Below, piece by piece: positions 15,901 to 27,700 of a stretch of DNA of 64,000 nucleotides. A program made the position numbers and the translations under genes. The notes beneath the pieces were generated by a model, which worked only from the letters and a program-made list of their open reading frames with translations, was not told the DNA's origin and made no database searches. Source of the DNA: Panonychus citri (Eukaryota > Arthropoda > Arachnida > Trombidiformes > Tetranychidae); assembly GCF_014898815.1 (NCBI RefSeq), contig NW_026515433.1, positions 2,192,501 to 2,256,500 of the forward strand, given 5' to 3'. The number at the start of each line of letters is the position of its first letter. The stretch's first letter is position 1.

Positions 15901-18772
15901 ATCATCGACAACTTCAACTCCATCACCACCAACAACCGCTACTCCATCATCAACATGCTCAACCAATACACCCTCCAGTGAGCCTTTATCAGGACCTCAT
16001 TTTAGCTCAATCACTCGACATAATTTGAAAAGTGCTCTCTCTTTTCAAAAAAGTGATATTTGTGCTCTCTGTGAAAAAGCAATGCTACAAGGATTATCAT
16101 CAACCCTTCAGAAACAACAAAACCACCATCAACAGAAACAACAACAGAAACAACAACAACAACAACATCAAAAGCAACAAACGGGTAATAGTGGTTTTCG
16201 CTGTGGTGAATGCTCCCTTCTCTTTCATACAACTTGCCTCTCCAATGCCAATTCAGTTCCATGTATCGATAAAAGTAAATTAGCTCTTTTTTCATCTTCC
16301 AAAATCACTGTGGCTCATAATCCATCTCGTCCACCTCGAAATAAAACTCGCGGCAAAGGATCTAAAAACTATGGTGATCCAGGTAAAGAGAATCTCTCTC
16401 TTTCACCTAAACATGATTCAATGTCAATTTCAACTGGATCCTCTGTGAGTGGAAGTGGTAACACCAATGGAGGAGGATCAAATTCATCATCCTCTTGGAA
16501 TGTCACTCGAACAACAGAATTCATCGATCCAAAGGATATCCTTATAACTGACGTAACTGAACTTCATTATATGGAAATTTTCATAAATAATAAAATCATG
16601 GCCATGGAAGAATCTAAGAAAAATTGTTCTAAAGAGTCAATGGTTGACGTAGTCTTCAAAATTGCTCTGAAAGAGTTTAAATCTAACCTTTTATCAACCT
16701 ATTCGGTGGCCGCAGCCCAAGATGGTCAGCTTCATATCGCTTATAAAAATTTGATTGACCATTTTGGTCAAGTTATTATGAACGTTTGCCAAAAAGAAAA
16801 TACCTGGAAATCATTTCCAGTTATCATGGGTGTAAATGCATTCCGAGGTTTTCTAGATGAGTTTCGTAATTTGGGTGCAAAAGTGCCACCCGAAGACGCT
16901 AAACAAAAATCTAAACGACGAAAACGTGGTAACAATGGTGGTGGAAACAATATTGGCGGTGGTAATAATAATAACTCAAATAAAAAGAAAGAATCTCGAG
17001 AAGAGTTTATTATCAAATGTGATCATAAGTTTATCTCAATGATGGCCAATATACCAACGGTGTGTGAAGTTTGCTCCACCCTTATGTGGTTAACGGAAAA
17101 AATTTGGGTCTGTCAAGGGTGTAAATTTACCTGTCATAAAAAGTGTACCTCAAAGGTGACCGTTTCCTGTCGGGATAAGACTCTCCTTCAACAGGGTAAA
17201 AAGTTATTCGGTGCTCCTTTGGAAAGATTGGTTTCTGATGAGATTAGGATACCAACGATATTGGAAAATTTGATAACTGCCATTGAATTACGTGGCCTGT
17301 ACACTGAGGGTATTTACCGAAAATCGGGAACAACGTCAAAAATAAACGAGCTTAAGGCAAAATTAGAGGAAAACATTGAAAGTGTTGACCTGGATTCTTA
17401 TTCGGTTCACGTTTTAACCGCTGTATTAAAATCATTTTTCCGAGAAATGGCCAACCCTTTAATGACCTATCAACTTTACGATGATTTCCTTTGGACAACT
17501 GCAATTTCCGATCCAGCAGAACGAATTCAAGCAATTTACTCTCACATAGCTAAGCTTCCCCGTGCCAATTACGATGTATTGGAGAGACTTTTCTTCCACT
17601 TGGCCAGGGTGGCCCAACAAGAAGCTGCTAACCGTATGAATGCTAACAGTTTGGCGATTGTTTTTGCACCCTGTATATTAAGAACCGATAAATTAATGCA
17701 AATGCAAGATAAACTTAGTGACATTAGTAAGCAAACAATGTAAGTTTGTTTTGGTTTTAACCCTTTTCAACAATCAACTTAATTAGATGTTTCAAATTTA
17801 ATGATTTGTATATTTTATTTTTAATTGTTAATCTCTTAGATGTATTGAGACAATTATCAATGATCGATTGAAGCAAGTCAAAGATACCTTGGCGGACATT
17901 GAAATGTTGGACAGCGTTTATCATACAACCTCTTCTCGGCTTAGCTCATTAAAAATGTCAAAGGTGTGTTTCGTAGGAGTTTCTTACCACATTTAACTTT
18001 ACACTAATTTAAATTAACGCAATGATTGATTGTTAATTGTAATCTATTTTTTGTTCTATATTATTTTTCTTTGCCTTCATTTTAGTCTCAACTTAATCGT
18101 GATAATGCAATCCAAGCTAGTCGAAGCTCTCAGCAGGACGAAGAAGAAGTTCTCACTCAACAAATTGACCATCTACGAAATGAAAAGTATGTTGACTTGA
18201 TTGAGAATTAATTTCCTAATAATTGAATTATCCTAATTGTTGTTTTGTTTGATTTTTCAACAGAGCTCATCTTACCAATATTTTACCAACATTTAACTTG
18301 GTCTCTGCTGGATCCGATGAAGACTTACTCAGCACAGGAACGGAACTTGAAAGCTCCCTTGGAACTAGTTTGGATGAAGTTAGTCTTTATTCAAATGCTA
18401 AAACGCCAACCAGTTTAAGGAGCAACCAGAATTGTGATTTACCATGTAAATTAATTTCTCTCTAAATCACCAAGATTTTAAGTCTTTTTTTTCAATCTAA
18501 ATACTAATTTTTTCTTCTTCTTTCCTTTCTGTTCACCTTTAGCTTTACCATCCATTCAACAATCCGTTAATCTTAATCATCTAACCAAAAGCCGAGTTTC
18601 TCAAGCTCCTCAGAATAGGCGATTACCGTCAAGATTTTCTAAGCCCATTCGTGGAGGACCTTTACCGCGATTAGGAAGATCACCTGTGCGACGACGAAGG
18701 GACCAAACAAAAGATTCTCAACGTGAAGGAATGAGAGTTTATCGAAATGACGATAACTCTGTTCGTGTTTAA
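1000..18772 (+). CDS. Myo9: Unconventional myosin IX (motor protein with RhoGAP tail), complete, 8 coding exons
   Basis: Single-headed actin motor that carries a Rho GTPase-activating domain and so links actin movement to local Rho inactivation (family knowledge). Exons read from frame and GT-AG sites: 1000-1527, 1622-1792, 2306-3792, 13708-17739, 17840-17963, 18086-18186, 18264-18445, 18543-18772. They join in phase to 2284 residues. Order of domains: RA-like region (about 5-100); motor from about 140, with P-loop GESGSGKT at 248-255, switch I NNNSSRFGKF at 300-309 and switch II DIFGFEDF at 531-538; a basic loop-2 insert at about 725-765, as is typical of class IX; several IQ motifs at about 905-1010; a long Ser/Pro/Gln-rich tail; a first C1 domain split by a Gln/His run (1500-1581); a canonical C1 (H1835 to C1883); RhoGAP from about 1896, with arginine finger R1933 in GIYRKSG; and a basic C-terminus. 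The start MSNDRFV was chosen because it directly precedes the RA-like region. Confidence 0.95.
1528..1621 (+). other. Myosin IX intron 1
   Basis: A 94-bp intron between AAG|GTACTG and CACAG|GCT. The frame on both sides joins within the conserved start of the motor domain. Nothing else is seen in it. Confidence 0.85.
1793..2305 (+). other. Myosin IX intron 2
   Basis: A 513-bp intron between CAG|GTATTT and TTAG|GCA. It holds ATG and CT/CAT microsatellite runs and no ORF of interest. The junction falls just before the MLRKR..P-loop block of the motor. Confidence 0.85.
3793..13707 (+). other. Myosin IX intron 3 (9.9 kb)
   Basis: The intron runs from AC|GTAAGT to CTACAG|GAA and interrupts loop 2 of the motor domain. 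It is AT-rich, with many ATG/CAT repeat runs (for example about 7129-7160, 8493-8516, 10253-10278) and CT runs (about 5694-5707, 11548-11570). Several short open frames exist, but they are low-complexity and unlike any protein family I know. I see no retroelement, RNA gene or conserved exon in it. Confidence 0.8.
16020..16270 (+). other. First C1 domain of myosin IX, interrupted by a Gln/His repeat
   Basis: Within exon 4 the translation shows H1500-x13-C1514-x2-C1517, then a run rich in CAA/CAG/CAT codons, then C1561-x2-C1564-x4-H1569-x2-C1572 and C1581. These are the C1 ligands in the right order, but the loop between the second and third cysteines is 43 residues instead of the usual 12-14. 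The repeat has no stop and no splice-like boundary. Confidence 0.7.
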
Positions 18773-21700
18773 AAAAAATCCCCTGAAGGAGACAAAAGTT
18801 GAAATCAAACTGCTTTTACACTTTCTATCCTCATTCTAATCTTCCCCGAACTGTTATTAAATTAATCATAGTTAAAACAGAACCAAATGTCATCGAGATA
18901 ATACAAGCCGACAAAACATGGATTATAATTAATCTCAACCGATTCCTTCCATAGAAAAGCCATCCAACAATAACCTACTAAATTCTGATACCCAATATAA
19001 GAGATATTTATAATTAACCAATACGAAATCAAAATGATCTAAAAAAATGCAACCAATTAACACTAATCCACAATAGGACATGAAGATTCATTACCAAAAT
19101 CAATTTACAGTACCAACCAGTTACATTATTATCTCATTAGGCCTAAGCTGTTGATCCATACATCGATTAAGGCCACACGATATAAAACTCACTCTCACTC
19201 TGCTCAGATAAATAATATGATCATCACTGTCAGATGATTACTCGCCCATTTAGTTTCATATTTTTTTACTCTGTCACAAAAGCCATTCAACTGAAAAGTA
19301 CTTTGTTTTGTATCTAAATTAACACTAAACCAATTCAAGTCCTCCATCGATCTACTTACAGCTCATCCGATAAACAACAACGATAATAATCAACAATCAA
19401 GCAAGAAAACAACAAAAATATACATGGATTGATCTCGACTTTGGAAAATTGCTGTTAACCATTTAGTTTTATAGCCTCTTGTTATTTTCTTGTTGATTAA
19501 CTGATCATCTCAAGCAAAGTGGGTTGATTATCTTCATCATCTCAATACCTCTTAATCTTAAATCACCACCACCACCACCAATACCTGACTTTGCAAGGAC
19601 CAATATCAAGGCGGAAAATTAAAGCATTTGATTCAATTGATTTATCATCATCTCTTTGTTTCCATAAAGTCTTGAAACATCATCTTTAAAGCTCATCTTC
19701 ATCTTCTAAACTTTTCATTTCTCTTTCGTTAATTTAGTGAATCTATTGTCAATCTCGGCCATTTTTCATTCTCATCTCAAATTTCATTCTTTTTTTGTAA
19801 TTCCACCTAAAATTTGCTCTCTCACTTTCTCATCCTCTTTCTCCCTTTTGTATGCTTAGTTTCTCTGTTTACTTTTTCTCATCTTTCCTTCATCTTCTCT
19901 GTATTTTCCTTTTGTGTCTCCCTCTCTTCCCTTTTCATCATCACAATCTTCAGTATCTCTATTTCAAATGTGACACTTGAGGAAAATGCAACCGACCAGA
20001 GACTGAATCAACTTTTCGGACACTGGTCAAGATATACAACAAAGTGCAAGACGCTTATGGTAAAAAACTATAAATATATAAAAATGATAATATTAAATTG
20101 GGAAGCATCTTCATCACCAAGCCTTACACCTTTCATCATCTTCACCACCACCACAAGACCCACAAAATAGACACAAGCACCAAGCTGCTTAATTAGTAGT
20201 TTATTTTATTATGTGATCATTACAATTAACCGTTTTTTTGATTGATCTGATTTTGTTAGAATTGATTATTTAACTTATCATATTCAAGAAAACAGTATAT
20301 TCAAATTGTTGTTGTTTATGAACCTTTAAAATGTAATTTGAGATTATATTTTGTCAACAATTAACGTAATCCAACAACAGGAATCACCATGAAAAACAAC
20401 AACAATTAACTTGAAAACAAAAACCAATCAATATTATTAATAATGTAATTTAAATTTGCAAGTCGCCAGCAACAATTTAAAAATCATGTTTAAATATTTA
20501 AACTTAAACTTTGGCCAATTAAAATTATATTTAATTATTTATCATTGATCAGAATATTTCAAATTATTTCAATCAACATGAATACTGAGCAATTAAACTT
20601 AATTGTTTGAGTTTTTTTCTCCATTATAATTACAATTTTCTTAATTGTCTCCACAACAATTATGATCTTAAACAATTTTTTTTCTCCAAGTTAATTGTTA
20701 TAATTAATTATCTCAATAGACCGAATCAAAAGTCAAACATCAAGTTCAAGTTTACAATTAAATGATAATTTTAATTACTAATTATGATTAATTTGAATCA
20801 CAATTAACTAAGAATAGAAATTAATTAAGATTGAAAGTGAACTGATTTTGTTTTAATGCGAAATTTGATCTTAAATTAAATTGTCCATTTGAATTAATAC
20901 TAAAGTTCAATGAAACTTAAACCAAGAACAATTAGTTGATTGTTTAATTGGCAATTAATTGTTCCAATGATTAGAATTGATTTTTTCCAACAAAAACTAT
21001 TTTAAATATCTATTCAAATTCAATCAATAATAAATACAATAACAATTAAATTGTTAAACCTTAAACATTGGCACCTAATGACAATCAAAGTTAATCAACT
21101 TTGACAATTAAGTTGATGAATAACAACAAGAACAACAATCAAATTAAATTGTTTCTAATTAAAACAAAACGATTAACTTGAAGCCAAAATCCATCACAAC
21201 AGATTAGTGATTGTAATTGAAACAATCAACATCCAGGAGTTACAATTAGTAAACAATCAAGTTTAAAAATAACAACCAATCAACGTAATCAAATCAATTT
21301 TAATTGCGAAAACTTTAATTGTCAACCAATAGGTGCCAGTAATCAAATCGCAAGTGAAGTTAAAAGTTTGCCATTGAAATAGCAAGATATTAGATGGCGT
21401 TGGATGGGAAAGGATGATAATGATGAAGAGGAAGATGAGGATGATGAAGATGATGAAGATGAGGATGCGGATGATAAAGGAGGAGGTGAATTAGTGAGCA
21501 TGATTGGGATACTATGTTGATATCATCAACTCTCCGGAGTTTAAATTGTATTCTGTAACCGGTAAGAAGAGGAAAACAAGAAAAAAAAAGATCTGAAAGA
21601 GAGGCGAAAAGAAAGAGAAAAGAAGATGATGATGAGAAGATGAGAAGATGAGAGAGAGGAAAGAATGATGTTCAACTTGCCCTGGGGCAATCTCACGGTG

Positions 21701-22431
21701 ATTCTGTCTTCCATTTTGATTACATCAACCTGATCATCATCATCATCACCACAACAACAACATCACAACAACTAAATTCAAAATCTTTTCACTTTTCACT
21801 CGTTTGTTTTATTATTATTGTTTCCAATGGTTAATTTAGCTCTATCTAGTTGATTGTTGGTGAGAAAATCACAATTAACAGTGATTGTTAATTGTTTCAC
21901 CATTGTATTGGAAAACTATTAACCCTCATCATCATCATTAACTTGAACAATTAATTAATTTTGCTTCATCATCTTTGTTTAGTTGATTGTTGTGTTTACC
22001 TTGATTTCTTGTTGATTTAATTTGCTCTTGATTGTGATGATTGTCCAAATGTGTTTTAATTACACTCAACCTAATTGTTGGTGATTGTTTATCGTTAAAT
22101 CAACAGAAATTAAAATAAACATTAACATTTATTTCTTGATTACTTTTTTAAACTTTGATTAAGTTTTGTTTTTCTTCAAATAATTTATTTTAATTACTAA
22201 TCAACTTAGTCCATTTTCTGTGCTACTGCTGCTAATCAGTTGATTGTGCTAATTGTTACTCTTGATTGTCAACTACAATTTTTCAATATTTGCTTAATTT
22301 GATTGTTATATTACAAGTTTGCCTTTATTATTATTTAATCATCAACAATTAACAACTAAAAGTTAAGGAGGATAAGTGATTGGATTAAGTTCAAACAATT
22401 GTGACAACAAAGGAAATCAATTGATCAACAG
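18773..22431 (+). other. 3' UTR of myosin IX and intergenic DNA
   Basis: After the TAA at 18770-18772 there is no further reading frame with protein character. An open frame at 19814-20170 consists of pyrimidine-rich low-complexity codons and is not supported. I cannot place a polyadenylation site with confidence. The stretch from about 20200 is extremely AT-rich, with many AATTGT/ACAATT words, and about 21415-21485 is a purine run of GAT/GAG/GAA triplets. Confidence 0.6.
22150..22431 (+). promoter_or_regulatory. Possible untranslated first exon of the GalNAc-transferase gene, ending in a strong splice donor
   Basis: CAG|GTAAGT at 22429-22437 is a full-consensus donor in non-coding DNA. A plausible acceptor (pyrimidines then CAG, AG at 40703-40704) lies just before the first coding exon of the GalNAc-transferase. 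Pairing the two would give an 18-kb 5' UTR intron. The upstream limit of the exon is arbitrary and nothing else confirms it. Confidence 0.2.
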
Positions 22432-24691
22432 GTAAGTCTAATCATTAATTGATTACTAATAAACTAATCACAATTGAAGATTGTAATTGTTTCGTAAATG
22501 TAACAAATCAATTATATGACAAAAATGAGTTAACGATTAAAATTGATTGTCAATTAACATCAAATCAAAATGATCAACATTGTCAACGATAAAAACACAA
22601 CAACAACTTTATTTGACTTTGTCTTATATTGAGATTGGTGAATTGCTACTTCCAACAATTAAGGTGTAACTAGTTAATCAGTTAATTGTTGTTCATCTTA
22701 AATTTTGAAATTGTAATCACAATTGAATTAAAAGTCAATCGTTAATATTAACCAACGAAATGAAAACGATGATAACGAAATCAGAGTAACAACAATGAAA
22801 AAGTTGTCACCAAGTTTTAGTTTTCACCGATCATGACAAAAATTCAATCACAATAACAGTTAATCAGTATCGATAATGAATAACAATCAACTGAATAATT
22901 ATCTTGTTGACATGATGATAATATTAATTAGCGATAATAATATTATCAATGTTGATGGAAAAATATTCATCAAGTGAGTCTATTTTTCTTGGCAAACATG
23001 ATAATCGTTATTGAAAACAAGAATTGAAATTGAATTTAACCAACGATCATGATGAAGATGATAAATATAATGATGATGATAAAAGAAGATGTTAAATTTA
23101 TCATCATTATCATCATCACAATTGGCAAATGATGATGAACATTTTGAATTTAAGTTGTTGTATTGGGTTTTGTTGTGTTTCATTTTTAATACTATTACAT
23201 CAATACTTTTGCTTTCCTCATCTTCATCTTCATCCTCCTCCTCACCATCATCATCATCTTTATCTTTATCTTCATTCATCTTCATCAGTAAAAAAAGCAA
23301 TTGCAATTGACAGGGATGATGATGAAGACGATGATGAGGATGAAAAAAAAGCGAATCAAAATAACAGACAAAAGATTTGATTCCTTTTCATTTCTCTTTC
23401 TTTTCTTACTCTCTCATCTTCAATCCTCATCATCTTAACCAATAACAACATTGAATGTTTTGAATGAAGATGAGGATGAAGATGATGGAGATGATGATGC
23501 GGATGATGATGATGATGATGATCAAGGTAAAATATATTTAAGTGTGAAGACCAGTTTCTTGTTCATGATACAGAAAAAAAAATGAGGAAGTTTTTTTTTC
23601 TATCAGAATTTTTTCCTCTCTCATTCAGTTTCTTTCATGATAATGAATAAGACTTGATGATGATGATGATAATTTGTTACTATCATTATAAACCCACCCA
23701 GGGAATTGAGATTTGATATAACTTTTTGATTATAAACTAAATCAATTGATTGCCAATTGATTGTGATTACTATCAAACATGATTTCCTTTTCTGGAGAGT
23801 TAATTTTTTTTTGGTTACTTCACCTAATCAACTTAATCGGCAACCTAATTAACTATTACTTTTTAATGATTTACTTTTGAGAGGCTAATTGTAAATTATT
23901 GTATTCTAATTGTACATGATGATAAATTGTAATTACTTTCGTTAATCTCGTATTACAATTGAAAACTTGGATTGAATTATCATCAACTAATTACCATGAT
24001 TGTGATTAATTTGAAATGCACAATTGACAATACAAACTTTTCCCATATTCATCAAAATATTAATAATCGTTAACAATTTAATGTTATCATCACAATTAAG
24101 TTTTTTTCCTCTTTCAATAATCAACATCCTGACAATTTAACTTACAATCAATTATCAATCACCAGGGTAACAATTAACAAAAATGAGTATAATTTATTAG
24201 TAATTTTAGAGAGAGAGAAAAAAATTTAATTAATCAAAATTGAAGAGAAGAGGAAAAAAGTTAATTGTAATCAACATGAAATCCTAATTGATTCATTTAC
24301 CTTTGGATATAATAAATTAAATATTTTACAATTAATTTAATCCTGTTGTGAATAATTAAATTGTCCCTTCCACCTAACAACATGATTAACATGATGATAT
24401 TGATCATGTAAATTAGTAATTAGTGTTAATCATGATCAAGTATTTAATGGTAACCATGACACGAGTGAATTTTAAATTACCAGAATTAAACTTAATCGTA
24501 AATCATTTGAAAGTAAAACTTATCACGATTGAGGGATTGACCATTGGTCAATATTTCACCTTAATTATTACAATTAAACATGATTCATTACGATCCAGCA
24601 AATCGTCACAATCAATTGATTGATTTTATATTGATTACCCTTTGATTGTAATCATTTCATCATCTCATGGAAGAGGAAATGAGAAAGTGAT

Positions 24692-24710
24692 AATCTGAGA
24701 TTCTCAGATT
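24692..24710. repeat. 19-nt perfect palindrome with an AGATTCT centre, outside the retrotransposon
   Basis: The arms AATCTGAGA and TCTCAGATT are exact reverse complements around one central T. The centre AGATTCT is the same as in the palindrome family of the retrotransposon 26 kb downstream. It is the only long match to that family I noticed by eye outside the element. Confidence 0.6.
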
Positions 24711-27700
24711 CTGAGTAATATAAAATATATTTATTTCCCACTCGGTGGAAATTGATTTTCATGATGATTTGGGAATCATCATGTTACTCATTTAATTGCC
24801 ATCGATTCTGGAAGATAATTTAATTTACCTTTTCTTTTTTCTTTATTATCAATCAACATGATTAGATATTGTTATTAGTTAATAAGAAATAATTTCATGA
24901 TATTGCTACTTAATCATCTTACTCCTTCAGGGCAATTTAATCAAGATAATTACTTAATCAATGATAATAATTACTATTTTTTTGTGTCAATAATTTTACC
25001 AATTTGAATTAATATATAAATACAATACATAATATCATTTCCAATCGTGATGAGAAACAATTAACCGTAACAATTAAAGATAATCAAACCTAATTGTCTC
25101 CAAGTATATTAATACATTGAAATAACAAAGTCCATGTTAATCATCATCAGTGATTGTAATTAGTGGGTGGGGTTGATTATATACTCTGAAATTATCACAA
25201 CTAATTAGTGATGATAATAATAATTCAATTCTCTTCCCAACTGAATTAAATTTAATCTTCATGATTGATATTCAGTAATTGAATTGAGAATATGTATTTT
25301 TTAATGGAAATGATAATCTTGAGTTGATAGGATTTCGTTTCTGAACTTTTTGTTTTATTCCCAATACTCACTCACTTACTCTCTCTCTCTCTCATTGAAT
25401 TTAATATGATAAAAAATAAACCTCAAGGCTTATTGATCATCTATATTTTCATTCATATTTACATGAAATTGCTCAGCTTATTATCTTGATGATTCATGAA
25501 ACTTTCCTTCTTGTTGTATTATAATGAACTTGAAATAAGATGATGAACTTTTTTTTCTGGTTACAATGATAATTTGATAATTTGTGTTAATCATGAGATT
25601 GTCAATCAACTAGTTGAGTTCTGACAGATTATTATATAAGTTGAGTTGTATTCTTATGAGTCAGCGTTTTGAATGAGAGAGAAAAGTTATCATGGAAGAG
25701 AGAAAATGAAAAAAAAAGTTCTAATGGAATTTTATTCAATGGAAGATGGAAAATTCTGTCAGAACTTTTCTTGGGAATGATTTTTACATTCTCATTTACA
25801 TTATCATGTATTATTAACATGGAGAAAAAAAGAAAGAAGAACAAATTTTCTCTCAAGTTCTGTGTTCATTCAGATTCCATGTTGTTTACATTTTGCTTTC
25901 TCTTTACTTTTTTTTTCCTTATCATAATAATATATCAGAACTTTTTTGCTATTTCGAAAATATTTTTCTCTCTTTCCACCTTTCAGAACAAAGAAGAGGA
26001 AAATATATAAGAGTAACAACCGATAACAAACTTCAACTCGAAAGACTCGAAGTAATTTCACCAATAATAATAATATTCAGATTCTTTTACATGAGAATCG
26101 TGAATATACCAAAAGCCTTTAGATTGTGATTCTATTTTCAGGAAGATCATTTTATTTGGAATTGAATTTATCTCCTTATATTATCCTCCTTTGGGTGTTA
26201 TAACTAATTTCATATGTTTCCAATTCTAGATGAGACATAAATATAAATATCCATGAGTTGTTGATATAAACCCTCAATTCACCCCTGAAGGCTTCATGAA
26301 AACATGACAATAATCATTGGTAACACTTAGGAACCAGGAAATCGCATCTTAAACTTACCTGGTTGTGTTTTTTTCACAGGTAAAAATAACAACGACAACA
26401 ATAAGACTATTCAAGTTGAGTTGATTTTCCCCTGAAATTAATAAAAAATAACTAGAAAAACGATTCAATCTAATTGACAATTTAACTAAGATGAAACCGA
26501 TATCGAACTCGAGAGTTAGAACTTTTTTTTTCTTTGTCCAATTCAAATTTCGATGGGTTGATTTTTCAATTGTATCTTCTGAACCTTGTTGATTATAGAC
26601 AATCAGCTTGATTAGTCTGATGATGTCAAAATAATTATCCTTTTAATTAAAACAAAAAAAACAGACAGGTAACCAATTGAATGATTAGTTAATCATTGAT
26701 CCAACGGTTTGATGACTATGAGAGTTAATTAACCATGAAATTAAATACTAACTGTTTGATCACATTGATTCCCGATCCAAGTGAACAATTTTTTTCCTCC
26801 TCATCTTAATTGTAAATAATACTAATTGTCAACACTGAAAACGAGCAATTAAAAAGTTTCTATTGATCAAAGTTCACAACTTGATTGTAAATAAAACTTA
26901 ATTGTTAATGACATTGATGATGATAATAAAAAAAGAGGAAGTAATTAGATTAAAATAAAATACAAACAATCAACTAGGTAGATTAACTAACCAACTAAAT
27001 GGTTAATTAAGTCTATCACAATTAAAATTGATTAGTTTTCAGTCTATCAAAACAATTATTAGACACAAACTGAGATATTCAGTTGTAATTATTGTTTCTC
27101 AATTGATTGGTTCAAGTTAATCAAGCTAATTGTTAGTCAATTGTTATCCGAAAATTGAATCATCACCATGCTGATTGATTGTGAGCTCGTTTTAATTACT
27201 CAAGAACAATATAACTTAATTATCTTGTTTGTTTTTTAAACAAGAATGAGAAAAGTTAATTACAATTTTGATGCAAGTCAATTTGAAGACTAATTTTAAA
27301 ATGAATCTTAAACCAACCGGCGAGGAGGAACAAGAGGAAACGGAAATGATGAAATGATGTCTCTTAATCTATTTACTTTTATCCACCTCCCACTCATCCA
27401 CTCCCACTTCTCATCGTATTATCCTGTTAGTTATTTACCGAAGGATTTCAATTATTGATCAATTTCCCATCGATTTAATCATCTCCATTCTTGACCTCAT
27501 TTCGTTATAAGTCTGGACATTAGAGACTCAATTGTAACATCTCCTAGTGGTAATTTACATCATCTTCATCTTCATCTTCCTCTATCTCATCATCATCATC
27601 ATCATCAGTTGAACATCAATAAATCAAGAGTAGGAAAAAAAAGTCAAACCTAAATCGAGATTCATTTTCAGCACTGAAAATGTGTAAATCTTTTGGTCAA

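Noticed and set aside
19814..20170. 118-codon open frame after the myosin IX gene
   Set aside because: Pyrimidine-rich low-complexity translation, no family resemblance and no splice or promoter context.
22980..23380. Overlapping Asp/Glu-, Ser- and His-rich open frames on both strands
   Set aside because: They are GAT/ATC triplet repeats read in different frames.
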